DNA from: Protaetiibacter larvae
Lineage (GTDB): Bacteria; Actinomycetota; Actinomycetes; Actinomycetales; Microbacteriaceae
DNA: 64,000 bases
Assembly: GCF_008365275.1 (NCBI RefSeq)
Contig: NZ_CP043504.1
Location: 2,356,001-2,420,000, forward strand
Direction of reading: 5' to 3'
In this document: positions 29,580-37,581 of the stretch, in pieces
Layout of the letters: each line of letters starts with the position of its first letter
Position numbering within the stretch: the first letter of the stretch is position 1
Position numbers and translations under genes: made by a program
Notes under the pieces: generated by a model
What the model was told of the DNA's origin: nothing
Database searches by the model: none
The model's input: the letters and a program-made list of their open reading frames with translations, nothing else

Positions 29580-30974
29580 CTACCCGCACGAGATGTAGTT
29601 GGTGCCTGCGGCGATGATGATGGTGGCGGTACCGGTGAGGGTCGGAGTCGCCCCGCCGACCGACTGGTAGATCTCGAGCGTCTTCGGACCCGCCCCGAGC
29701 GTGCCCACCGGGATGGCGAGGGCACCGCCGCCCGGAGTGTAGAGGTTGACCTTGGTGTCCCAGCCGTTGGTGTGGTCGCCGATGAAGATCCCGCCCACAT
29801 AGACCTTGTAGCTGACCTCGGCCTGGTACCCGGTGAGCACGGACCAGCTGTACTGCACCCAGTTCGACCCGTTCTGGGCGCTGCAGGTGAGGGTCACGGG
29901 TGCCGGCGCCGCGTTGGCGACGAGGGTGAAGCTGAAGCCCTGGCTCGCGAGCGCGTTGTCGCAGGTGGCGAGCGCGAGACGGTTGTTGGCCTGCACCTGG
30001 AGGCATTGGGTGCCGGGGGCGAAGCCGCTCACGAAGCGGTAGAGGCCGTCGGGTCGCTGCGTGATCGTCCAGCGCTGGGCGGCCACGTCGGAGGCGGTCG
30101 TGAGGTTGATGTTGGTCCCCGACACGACGTTCCAGCGCGCACCCGGGTTCGCGCCGGTGTTGTAGGCGCGGGCGATGTACTTGGTGTCGGCGTGGCCTGC
30201 GACGTCGAAGAGGCGCCACTGGCTGGTCTGCTCGTTGTTGCAGTCGCCGGCGATGGCGCCGCGCGAGAGGTCGTCGTACTGGTTCCAGCGGGTGCCGATG
30301 CACTGCCCCTGGTTGAAGATCTGGTAGCGGTTCGCCTCGTGCGAGACGAAGCCGGTGGCGGCCGCCACGGACTGGGCGAAGGCGAGGTTGGTGGCGGCGT
30401 TGCTCGTCCAGGTGCCGACGGTGACGCCGGTCTGCACGGTCGCCGCGAGTGAGGCTCCCGCGTTGGCGGTGACGTTCGCGGCCGTCATGGTCGTGCGCAC
30501 GCAGAAGGTGAGAACCTGACCGGCCGTGATGGTGCCGCTCTTGGTGATGGGCGCGGCGAAGGTGCCGGTGGTCGAGTTGGTGAGCGTCGCGCCTGTCGTG
30601 CAGCTGGCGGCGGTGCCGATCTCGACGGCGACCGCGCCGCGAAGGGTGGCGGACGCGGAGGTCGCGCTGAGGACGAGGCTGTAGCTGCCGGTGCGGCTGC
30701 TCGTGTTGGTGACGGTGACCGTGCCGACCGCGACGGTGGTCGTCGCGTTGTACGTGACGGGAAGCGTCGGGGTGGTCGCGAAGGCGTGGGTGACCCCGAC
30801 GGTCGCGGCGGTGGCGGTGGATCCCGCGGAGTCGTTCGCGGTCCACGCCGCCCAGGCGGCACCGGAGCCGATCACGGAGATGAGCGCGACGGCGCCCGCG
30901 ACGGCCGAGAGCCGGAGGCGGGTGCGGAGCCTCCGGCGTTCGCGCGGGGTGCGGCGCTTGACTGCCCGGGACAT
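29580..30974 (-). CDS. Secreted fibre-type protein with ricin-like lectin domain
   Basis: This 464-residue protein has an N-terminal basic region and signal/membrane segment (LSAVAGAVALISVIGSGAAWA) like the SipW-dependent proteins. A beta-rich domain of about 180 residues follows, then a ricin-type lectin-like region at about residues 220-345 with QCIGTRWNQYDD, SQWRLFDVAG, QRWTITQRPDGLYRF and TQCLQVQANNRLALATCDN. The C-terminal ~110 residues form a further beta domain. Ricin-fold domains bind glycans; here it may tie fibres to wall or host sugars. The start overlaps the preceding stop by one base (TGATG). Confidence 0.78.
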   Translation of the reverse strand: MSRAVKRRTPRERRRLRTRLRLSAVAGAVALISVIGSGAAWAAWTANDSAGSTATAATVGVTHAFATTPTLPVTYNATTTVAVGTVTVTNTSSRTGSYSLVLSATSASATLRGAVAVEIGTAASCTTGATLTNSTTGTFAAPITKSGTITAGQVLTFCVRTTMTAANVTANAGASLAATVQTGVTVGTWTSNAATNLAFAQSVAAATGFVSHEANRYQIFNQGQCIGTRWNQYDDLSRGAIAGDCNNEQTSQWRLFDVAGHADTKYIARAYNTGANPGARWNVVSGTNINLTTASDVAAQRWTITQRPDGLYRFVSGFAPGTQCLQVQANNRLALATCDNALASQGFSFTLVANAAPAPVTLTCSAQNGSNWVQYSWSVLTGYQAEVSYKVYVGGIFIGDHTNGWDTKVNLYTPGGGALAIPVGTLGAGPKTLEIYQSVGGATPTLTGTATIIIAAGTNYISCG

Positions 30975-31516
30975 CACGGCACCTGGGTTCCGGTGACGGT
31001 CACGTTGACGGCGGAGGTGCTTCCCGCTGCGGCACCCGCCACGAGGCGCACCTCGAGGCAGGCGGTCGTCGTGGCGCCGGCGGCGAGGGTGCCGAGCGAG
31101 GCGGCGGTCGTCGTGATCGACGCACCGCCCAGCGCGGTGCCGGGGCAGGCGCCCGGCGCGGTGCGCAGCTCGTAGCCGGCGGCCGTCGAGGTGCCCGTGG
31201 CGGAGAGGGTGAAGGGGACGTCGCCGAGGTTGGTGACGGTGAAGCTCTGACGGACGCTCTCGCCGACGAGCAGGTTGCTCCAGTTGGCGGCGGTGAAGCT
31301 CGCGGTGACGTCGAGCTCGGCCGAGCCGGTGGAGACGACGCCCGGGGTGACGGTGGCCGAGTCGACCCAGCTCGCGAGGCTTCCGCTCGAGAGGGCGACG
31401 ACGGTGATGGTGGTTCCCGCGACGGCGGCGGCGGTGCCGAGCAGTCCGCGGGCGGTGTCCAGGGGACGCCGGGGTGCGCGGTGGCGAGCGCGTCGCTGCG
31501 GTTCGCGAGCGGACAT
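30974..31516 (-). CDS. SipW-dependent secreted protein, second subunit
   Basis: The ~180-residue protein has a basic, Arg-rich N-terminus and a hydrophobic segment (LLGTAAAVAGTTITVVALSSGSLASW) resembling the alternate signal peptide seen in TasA/camelysin-type proteins. A beta-sandwich-like domain follows (ATVTPGVVSTGSAELDV, VTNLGDVPFTLSATG). It has a pair of Cys (GACPGTAL and TTACLEVR). ATG 31516 is preferred over GTG 31528 for its spacing from GGTGG. It lies after a strong hairpin downstream of the first subunit gene. Confidence 0.75.
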   Translation of the reverse strand: MSAREPQRRARHRAPRRPLDTARGLLGTAAAVAGTTITVVALSSGSLASWVDSATVTPGVVSTGSAELDVTASFTAANWSNLLVGESVRQSFTVTNLGDVPFTLSATGTSTAAGYELRTAPGACPGTALGGASITTTAASLGTLAAGATTTACLEVRLVAGAAAGSTSAVNVTVTGTQVP

Positions 31517-31555
31517 GCGGATCACCACCTTTCGGATGTTGCGTGGAACGTAGGT

Positions 31556-31588
31556 GCGGGCCGGGAGCGCCGTGCGCTCCCGGCCCGC
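31556..31588 (-). terminator. Perfect 15-bp hairpin after the first subunit gene
   Basis: GCGGGCCGGGAGCGC (31556-31570) and GCGCTCCCGGCCCGC (31574-31588) form a perfect 15-bp stem with a 3-base loop. On the minus strand it begins five bases after the stop codon of the gene at 31594-32067. It may act as an attenuator, letting only part of transcription continue into the downstream genes. Confidence 0.75.
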
Positions 31589-31593
31589 CAGGA

Positions 31594-32067
31594 TCAGACC
31601 TGGGTCGCGGTGATGACCACGTCGCCGAGGTTGACGGTCTCGTCCTCGTGGGTCGTGGAGCTCGAGGCGAAGGCCACGACGACGGTGACGACGACGGCGT
31701 AGTCGCCCTCGTCCAGCGAGACGACGTCACCCGAGGCGTGGGCGGTTCCGTCGATGGTGTAGCTGTAGCTGACGCTCAGGTCGATGCCGCTCGCGGCCGG
31801 GAGGGTCGCGGAGAGGTCGACGTCGATGTTGTCGCCCAGCGCGGAGAGCGTGTACGCGGCGGTGTAGGTCGCGGTGTCACCGGGGACGATGTGGGAGATG
31901 CTGTCTGCCCAGCCCGCGGAGCCGGCGGTCAGCTCGAGGTGACCGGTCTGAACTGTCCCCGCGGCGACCGTGGCCGACTCGTTCCAGTACGCGAGGGTGC
32001 CGGCGCCACCCATGAGGAGGGCGATGCCCGCGGCGGTGGCGATGCCCGCCTTGGTGAGCTTGTTCAT
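31594..32067 (-). CDS. SipW-dependent-type secreted protein (TasA/camelysin-like)
   Basis: This 157-residue protein begins MNKLTKAGIATAAGIALLMGGAGTLAYWNES, the alternate-type signal peptide pattern of SipW substrates, ending at a Tyr-Trp junction. The remainder is a beta-rich domain (VQTGHLELTAGSAGW, VPGDTATYTAAYTL) as in camelysin and TasA fibre proteins. AGGAAGCC precedes the ATG. It is the first gene of the five-gene operon and may be the major subunit. The start ATG is well supported; alternative upstream frames lack the signal peptide. Confidence 0.85.
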   Translation of the reverse strand: MNKLTKAGIATAAGIALLMGGAGTLAYWNESATVAAGTVQTGHLELTAGSAGWADSISHIVPGDTATYTAAYTLSALGDNIDVDLSATLPAASGIDLSVSYSYTIDGTAHASGDVVSLDEGDYAVVVTVVVAFASSSTTHEDETVNLGDVVITATQV

Positions 32068-32203
32068 TTCAGGCTTCCTTTCGGTGATGCCGTTCTGTTT
32101 CCCGGCGCGCCGAATGGCGCGCGAGCGCGCGGCATCGATGCGTTCGGGTGTTGTGAGCCGGTTTGCGGGCTTCGCACGTCGGCTGAGGTCTGAGATATCC
32201 CCC

Positions 32204-32238
32204 ACTAGCAACCGTAGAGTCCGCATTAGGGAGGACAA
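32204..32238 (-). promoter_or_regulatory. Probable promoter of the SipW/lectin operon
   Basis: On the minus strand TTGTCC (32233-32238) and TACGGT (32211-32216) are separated by 16 bases, a plausible sigma-A-type promoter with a TAnnnT -10 box. Transcription would start near 32204, leaving a leader of about 135 bases before ATG 32067. Within that leader GATGCCG (32086-32092) pairs with CGGCATC (32130-32136). The assignment is by eye and not strong. Confidence 0.4.
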
Positions 32239-32486
32239 AGGGGACGCGGCCGCCCCATTGCGGGGGTCACCATTCTGCCGCGACGACAAATTGTTATATG
32301 CCTCTGACCAGGGAAAACATCGAACGCGCAGGTGCCTCAGGGGACATTCTCAGCCTCATTTTCGGGGTACAGAGGTCTCCCCGGGGGACGAATCGGACAG
32401 ACAAGAGGGTCTACCAGGCACCCTGTACCCCGACCGTCGGATCGTCGCTGCCCGGCGGGCCCGCTCCGAGGCGCTACGGTCAAGGG
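32239..32486. other. Non-coding stretch before glgE with inverted repeat
   Basis: This 248-bp part of the divergent region between the SipW operon and glgE holds no gene I can support. CGGGGTACAG (32363-32372) is matched by CTGTACCCCG (32423-32432), 50 bases apart. A TTGTTATATG stretch at 32291-32300 is a possible weak -10 region for glgE. An upstream in-frame extension of glgE is open from 32298 but looks non-coding. Confidence 0.5.
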
Positions 32487-34496
32487 GTGAGCACCGCGCA
32501 CTCCCAGCCGACCCCGACGGTGCGGTCGGCGCGGATCGGACGCATCCCGATCCGCGACCTCGCGCCTCAGCAGCCCGAGAACCGCTGGCCGGCGAAGTCG
32601 TACCTCGGCGAGGTCGTGCCGTTCGAGGCGACCGTCTTCCGTGAGGGCCACGGCATCATCGGCGCCGAGCTGCTGCTCACCGACCCGAGCGGCGGCGAGA
32701 CCGTTCACCCGATGCGCCTCACCGGCGCCGGCACCGATCGCTGGCGCGCCGAGCTGCGCGCCGAGACGACCGGCCGCCATCGCTACCGGGTGCGCGCCTA
32801 CAGCGACGACTGGGCCAGCTGGCTGCACGCCGCCACCATCAAGCTCGGCGCGGGTGACGAACCCGAGCTGATCTTCGCCATGGGGGCCGAACTGCTCGAG
32901 CGGGTCAGCGGCAAGATCGCATCCGATGCGCGTGCCGCGCTGCTCGACGCCACCGCCACCCCCGCCGAGCGGCTCAAGGTCGCCACCGACCGCCGTGTGG
33001 TCGCCGCGATCGCGCGCCACCCCATCCGCTCGCTCGTCACCGAGTCCGAGACGATCGAGTTGCAGGTCGAGCGCGCTCGAGCCGCCGTCGGATCCTGGTA
33101 CGAGTTCTTCCCGCGCTCCGAGGGCGCCAAGCGCCAGCGCGACGGCAGCTGGAAGAGCGGCACCTTCCGCACGGCCGCGAAGCGCCTGCCCGGGGTGGCC
33201 GCCATGGGATTCGACGTCGTGTACCTGCCGCCCATCCATCCCATCGGCCGCACCTTCCGCAAGGGTCCCAACAACTCGACGGTCGCCGGCCCCCTCGACC
33301 CGGGCAGCCCGTGGGCGATCGGGGCCGCAGAGGGCGGGCACGACGCCATCCATCCCGACCTCGGCACCCTCACCGACTTCCGGTACTTCCTCAAGCAGGC
33401 GGCCGCGAACGGCATCGAGATCGCCCTCGACCTCGCCCTGCAGTGCTCACCCGACCACCCCTGGGTCGCCGAGCACCCCGAGTGGTTCACCCAGCGCCCG
33501 GACGGCTCGATCGCCTACGCCGAGAACCCGCCGAAGAAGTACCAGGACATCTACCCCCTCAACTTCGATCGCGACCCCGTGGGGCTCCGCGCCGAGGTGC
33601 TGCGCCTCGTGGAGCTCTGGATCGAGCGCGGCATCCGCATCTTCCGCGTCGACAACCCGCACACCAAACCGCTCGACTTCTGGGAGTGGCTGCTCGGCGA
33701 GGTCGCCGCGCGCCACCCCGATGTGGTGTTCCTCGCCGAGGCCTTCACCCGGCCACCCATGCTGCACTCGCTCGCCGGGGCCGGCTTCCACCAGTCCTAC
33801 AGCTACTTCACCTGGCGCAACACCAAGACGGAGCTCGAGGAGTTCCTCGGCGAGATCTCGGGGCGGTCCGCCGACTACCTGCGGCCGAACCTCTTCGTCA
33901 ACACCCCCGACATCCTCACCGAGTACCTGCAGTTCGGGGGGAAGGCCGCCTACAAGGTGCGCGCGGCGATCGCCGCCACCGCCTCCCCCAGCTGGGGCGT
34001 CTACGCCGGCTACGAGCTCTTCGAGGATGTCGCGCGCCCGGGCTCGGAAGAGAACATCGACAACGAGAAGTACGAGTACAAGCAGCGCGACTGGGAGAAG
34101 GCGTCCGCCGCCGGCCACAGCCTCGCGCCCTACCTGACGCTGCTCAACCAGGCGCGCGCCGAGCATCCCGCGCTCGGGCAGCTGCGGGGACTCTCCCTGC
34201 ACTGGAGCGACGACGACGCCGTGCTCGTCTACTCGAAGAGCCTCGACGGCGCGTTCACCCCGACGGGGCGCCGCGACACCGTGATCGTCGTCGCCAACGT
34301 CGACCCGCACTCGGTGCGCGAGACGATGGTCTACCTCGACCTCGCGGCCCTGGGGCTCTCCCCCGGCGACAGCTTCGTCGTGCGCGACCTCGTCACGGGC
34401 GCCCGATGGACGTGGGGCGAGGCCAACTACGTGCGTCTCGACGCCTTCACCGAACCGGTGCACATCCTCGCGGTCGAACCGCAGAAGGGACGCTGA
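32487..34496 (+). CDS. glgE: Alpha-1,4-glucan:maltose-1-phosphate maltosyltransferase
   Basis: This ~669-residue GH13 protein has an N-terminal beta domain (RIPIRDLAPQQPENRWPAKS), LTDFRYFLKQAAANGIEIALD, the nucleophile region IRIFRVDNPHTKP and VVFLAEAFTRP. GlgE adds maltose from maltose-1-phosphate to glucans. GTG 32487 was chosen where the family begins. It is followed after one base by glgB, and the two are probably co-transcribed. No treS or pep2 for the upstream steps is in the window. Confidence 0.95.
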   Translation: MSTAHSQPTPTVRSARIGRIPIRDLAPQQPENRWPAKSYLGEVVPFEATVFREGHGIIGAELLLTDPSGGETVHPMRLTGAGTDRWRAELRAETTGRHRYRVRAYSDDWASWLHAATIKLGAGDEPELIFAMGAELLERVSGKIASDARAALLDATATPAERLKVATDRRVVAAIARHPIRSLVTESETIELQVERARAAVGSWYEFFPRSEGAKRQRDGSWKSGTFRTAAKRLPGVAAMGFDVVYLPPIHPIGRTFRKGPNNSTVAGPLDPGSPWAIGAAEGGHDAIHPDLGTLTDFRYFLKQAAANGIEIALDLALQCSPDHPWVAEHPEWFTQRPDGSIAYAENPPKKYQDIYPLNFDRDPVGLRAEVLRLVELWIERGIRIFRVDNPHTKPLDFWEWLLGEVAARHPDVVFLAEAFTRPPMLHSLAGAGFHQSYSYFTWRNTKTELEEFLGEISGRSADYLRPNLFVNTPDILTEYLQFGGKAAYKVRAAIAATASPSWGVYAGYELFEDVARPGSEENIDNEKYEYKQRDWEKASAAGHSLAPYLTLLNQARAEHPALGQLRGLSLHWSDDDAVLVYSKSLDGAFTPTGRRDTVIVVANVDPHSVRETMVYLDLAALGLSPGDSFVVRDLVTGARWTWGEANYVRLDAFTEPVHILAVEPQKGR

Positions 34497-34497
34497 C

Positions 34498-36651
34498 ATG
34501 CTGCCTGCCCTCGACCCCGGTCTCGTCGCGAGCCTCGTCGAGGGGCGGCATCCGCGCCCGCACGACTGGCTGGGGGCGCACCCGGTCGCGGGCGGCTGGG
34601 TGATCCGGGCGCTGCGTCCGCTCGCGAAGACCGTCACGGCAGTGCGCGCCGACGGCACGAAGGTGACGCTCGCCCACCTCGACCGCGGGCTCTGGCAGGG
34701 CTTCGCGCCGGACCCGGGGCAGGCCTACGAGCTGCTCACGAGCTACCCCGAGGGGCCCGAGTGGCGCAGCGACGACCCGTACCGCTTCGTGCCGTCGATC
34801 GGCGAGATCGACCTGTTCCTGTGGGGCGAAGGTCGCCACGAGCAGCTCTGGCACGTCTTCGGCGCGCACGTGAAGACCCACGAGGGCGTCGCCGGCACCG
34901 GTTTCGTGGTGTGGGCGCCGCACGCCCAGGCGGTCCGTGTGGTCGGCGACTTCAACTCCTGGGACGGTGTCGGCCACACCCTGCGCCGACTCGACGACAA
35001 CGGCGTGTGGGAGCTCTTCGTGCCGGGCGTCGGCGCGGGCGGCGTCTACAAGTTCCAGCTGCTCACCCGATCCGGCGAGTGGGTCACGCGGGCCGACCCG
35101 ATGGCGCGCTACACCGAGGTGCCGCCCTCGACGGGATCCGTCATCGGGCACAGCGCGTACCACTGGGGCGACGGCGACTGGCTCGCCCGACGCGGCGCCG
35201 GCGACCCCCACCACGGCCCGATGAGCGTCTACGAGCTGCACCTCGGCTCCTGGCGACCCGGGCTCGGCTACCGGGCGGCCGCGGATGAGCTCATCGAGTA
35301 TGTGACGGAGCTCGGCTTCACGCACGTCGAGTTCCTGCCGCTCGCCGAGCACCCCTTCGGCGGATCCTGGGGCTACCAGGTGACCGGCTACTACGCGCCG
35401 ACCAGCCGCTTCGGCCACCCCGACGACTTCCGCTTCCTCGTCGACCGCCTGCATCAGGCGGGCATCGGCGTGATCATGGACTGGGTGCCCGCGCATTTCC
35501 CCAAGGACGAGTGGGCGCTCGCCCGCTTCGACGGCGAGCCGCTCTACGAGCACTCCGACCCCCGCGTGGGCGAGCATCCCGACTGGGGCACCCTGGTGTT
35601 CGACTTCGGCCACTCCCAGGTGCGCAACTTCCTCGTCGCGAACGCCCTGTACTGGCTCGAGGAGTTCCACATCGACGGGCTGCGCGTGGATGCCGTCGCG
35701 AGCATGCTATACCGCGACTACTCCCGCAAGGAGGGCGAGTGGTTCCCCAACATCCACGGGGGCCGCGAGAACCTCGAGGCGATCTCCTTCCTGCAGGAGG
35801 TGAACGCGACCGCCTACAAGCGCAACCCGGGCATCGTGATGATCGCCGAGGAGTCCACCTCCTGGGGCGGGGTGACGCACCCCACCACCTCGGGCGGGCT
35901 CGGCTTCGGGCTCAAGTGGAACATGGGCTGGATGCACGACTCGCTGCAGTACATCCACGAGGACCCGATGTGGCGCGGCGATCACCACAACGACATCACC
36001 TTCAGCTTCCTGTACGCCTTCAGCGAGGCGTTCCTGCTGCCCATCAGCCACGACGAGGTCGTGCACGGCAAGGGCTCGCTGCTGTCGAAGATGCCGGGCG
36101 ACCAGTGGCAGAAGCTCGCCAACGTGCGCGCCTACCTCGCCTTCATGTGGGCGCACCCCGGCAAGCAGCTGCTGTTCATGGGGTCCGAGTTCGGCCAGCC
36201 GTCCGAGTGGTCGGAGCAGCGCGGACTCGACTGGTGGATCCTCGAGCAGCCCGCGCACCAGGCGCTGTCCCGACTCGTGGCGCAGCTCAACCGCGTCTAC
36301 CGCGATACCCCGGCACTGTGGGAGCTCGACGCGAGCCCCGACGGCTTCGCATGGATCACGAGCGACCCGGGATCGAACGTCGTCGCCTTCCTGCGCCGCT
36401 CGCGCTCGGGCGAACAGCTCGCCTGCATCGTCAACTTCGGCGGCAACCCGGTGGGCCCGTACCGCGTGGGGCTGCCGACCGCGGGCGACTGGGTCGAGGT
36501 GCTCAACTCGGACGCTGGCGACTTCGGCGGATCCGGGGTCGGCAACCTCGGTCGCGTGACGGCCGAGGCGCACCCCTGGCACGGTCAGCCCGCCTCGGTC
36601 GAGCTCACCCTGCCGCCGCTCGGCGCGCTCTACCTCGTCCGGGCCGCCTGA
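34498..36651 (+). CDS. glgB: 1,4-alpha-glucan branching enzyme
   Basis: This 717-residue GH13 enzyme has the N-terminal beta domain seen in actinobacterial GlgB, a CBM48 domain (GTGFVVWAPHAQAVRVVGDF), and the catalytic residues in IDGLRVDAVASMLYRDYSR, IVMIAEEST and ISHDEVVHGKGSL. It makes alpha-1,6 branches on the chains elongated by GlgE. It starts one base after glgE ends. Its stop is 13 bases from the convergent ybbN-like gene. Confidence 0.96.
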   Translation: MLPALDPGLVASLVEGRHPRPHDWLGAHPVAGGWVIRALRPLAKTVTAVRADGTKVTLAHLDRGLWQGFAPDPGQAYELLTSYPEGPEWRSDDPYRFVPSIGEIDLFLWGEGRHEQLWHVFGAHVKTHEGVAGTGFVVWAPHAQAVRVVGDFNSWDGVGHTLRRLDDNGVWELFVPGVGAGGVYKFQLLTRSGEWVTRADPMARYTEVPPSTGSVIGHSAYHWGDGDWLARRGAGDPHHGPMSVYELHLGSWRPGLGYRAAADELIEYVTELGFTHVEFLPLAEHPFGGSWGYQVTGYYAPTSRFGHPDDFRFLVDRLHQAGIGVIMDWVPAHFPKDEWALARFDGEPLYEHSDPRVGEHPDWGTLVFDFGHSQVRNFLVANALYWLEEFHIDGLRVDAVASMLYRDYSRKEGEWFPNIHGGRENLEAISFLQEVNATAYKRNPGIVMIAEESTSWGGVTHPTTSGGLGFGLKWNMGWMHDSLQYIHEDPMWRGDHHNDITFSFLYAFSEAFLLPISHDEVVHGKGSLLSKMPGDQWQKLANVRAYLAFMWAHPGKQLLFMGSEFGQPSEWSEQRGLDWWILEQPAHQALSRLVAQLNRVYRDTPALWELDASPDGFAWITSDPGSNVVAFLRRSRSGEQLACIVNFGGNPVGPYRVGLPTAGDWVEVLNSDAGDFGGSGVGNLGRVTAEAHPWHGQPASVELTLPPLGALYLVRAA

Positions 36652-36664
36652 CGCCGCAGGCGAC

Positions 36665-37576
36665 TCAGTACAGGAGCGCGGCGAGGGCGCGACGCGCAGC
36701 CACGACCCGCGGGTCCTCGCCGCCGGCGATCTCGAAGTAGTCGAGCAGGCGGGTGCGGATGCGGTCGCGATCCGCGGGGCCTGCGGAGGGGAAGAGCTCG
36801 AGGAGTCGTCCGAAGGCGTCCTCGAGATGCCCGCCGCTGACGTCGAGGTCGGCGACGGCGAGCTGGGCGTCGAGATCGTCGCGCCGGGCGGCGGCGGCAT
36901 CCCGGATCTCGCCGGCCGACACGCCCGTCAGGCGGTCGAGCAGCGACACCTGCGCGAGGCCGGCAACCGCGAGCTGGTCGCGGGGGTTCTCGACGAGCGC
37001 CTTGCGGTACGCGGCGATGGCCGTCGGGTAGTCGCCGGCCTCGATCGCGTCGTAGGCCTCCTGGTGGTGGGGCGGCAGCGGCTCCTCCACGGGTTCGGCC
37101 GCATCGTCGGCGCCCTCCGCGGGGACGGTCCCGGTGACGCCGTTCTCGGCGGCGAGCTGCAGGAGTTCGTCGAGCACCTGCCGCACCTCGGCATCCGAGG
37201 GGATGCCGACGAAGAGGCTCACGGGCCGACCGCCGATGACCGCGGCCACCGTGGGCACCTCGCGCACCTGGAAGGCCTGCGCGAGCTGCGGGTTGACGCT
37301 CGCGTCGACGACGACGAGCACGAGGCGCCCGCCGTACGACTCGACGACCGCTCCCAGAGCGGGAGCGAGTCCCGGGGCGATGAGCTCCACCACCACGGGG
37401 ACGCGCTGGGAGAGCTCGAGCACGCTCGAGAACTCCGCATCGGAGGTCTCGATGACGAGCGGCGACGCCGCCCGCTCCCCCGCGGCTGCGGGTGCGGGTG
37501 CGGGTGCGGCGGAACGCCTCACGAGTGCGGACAGGTCGACGGCACCGCGAAGGCTCGCGGGGGGCAGATCGCTCAC
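36665..37576 (-). CDS. Thioredoxin-fold/TPR protein (YbbN-like) without CxxC
   Basis: This 303-residue protein combines a thioredoxin-fold domain (about residues 40-145) with C-terminal TPR-like helices (EAYDAIEAGDYPTAIAAYRKAL). It matches the co-chaperone YbbN/CnoX type found next to glgB in many actinobacteria. The active-site position reads ELIAPGLAPALG with no Cys, so it cannot act as a disulfide reductase. It lies five bases after the gene at 37582-39321. Confidence 0.85.
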   Translation of the reverse strand: MSDLPPASLRGAVDLSALVRRSAAPAPAPAAAGERAASPLVIETSDAEFSSVLELSQRVPVVVELIAPGLAPALGAVVESYGGRLVLVVVDASVNPQLAQAFQVREVPTVAAVIGGRPVSLFVGIPSDAEVRQVLDELLQLAAENGVTGTVPAEGADDAAEPVEEPLPPHHQEAYDAIEAGDYPTAIAAYRKALVENPRDQLAVAGLAQVSLLDRLTGVSAGEIRDAAAARRDDLDAQLAVADLDVSGGHLEDAFGRLLELFPSAGPADRDRIRTRLLDYFEIAGGEDPRVVAARRALAALLY

Positions 37577-37581
37577 GTGCT

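Noticed and set aside
32298-32486. In-frame N-terminal extension of glgE from ATG 32298
   Set aside because: The extension is not like known GlgE starts and includes the CGGGGTACAG inverted repeat; GTG 32487 fits better.
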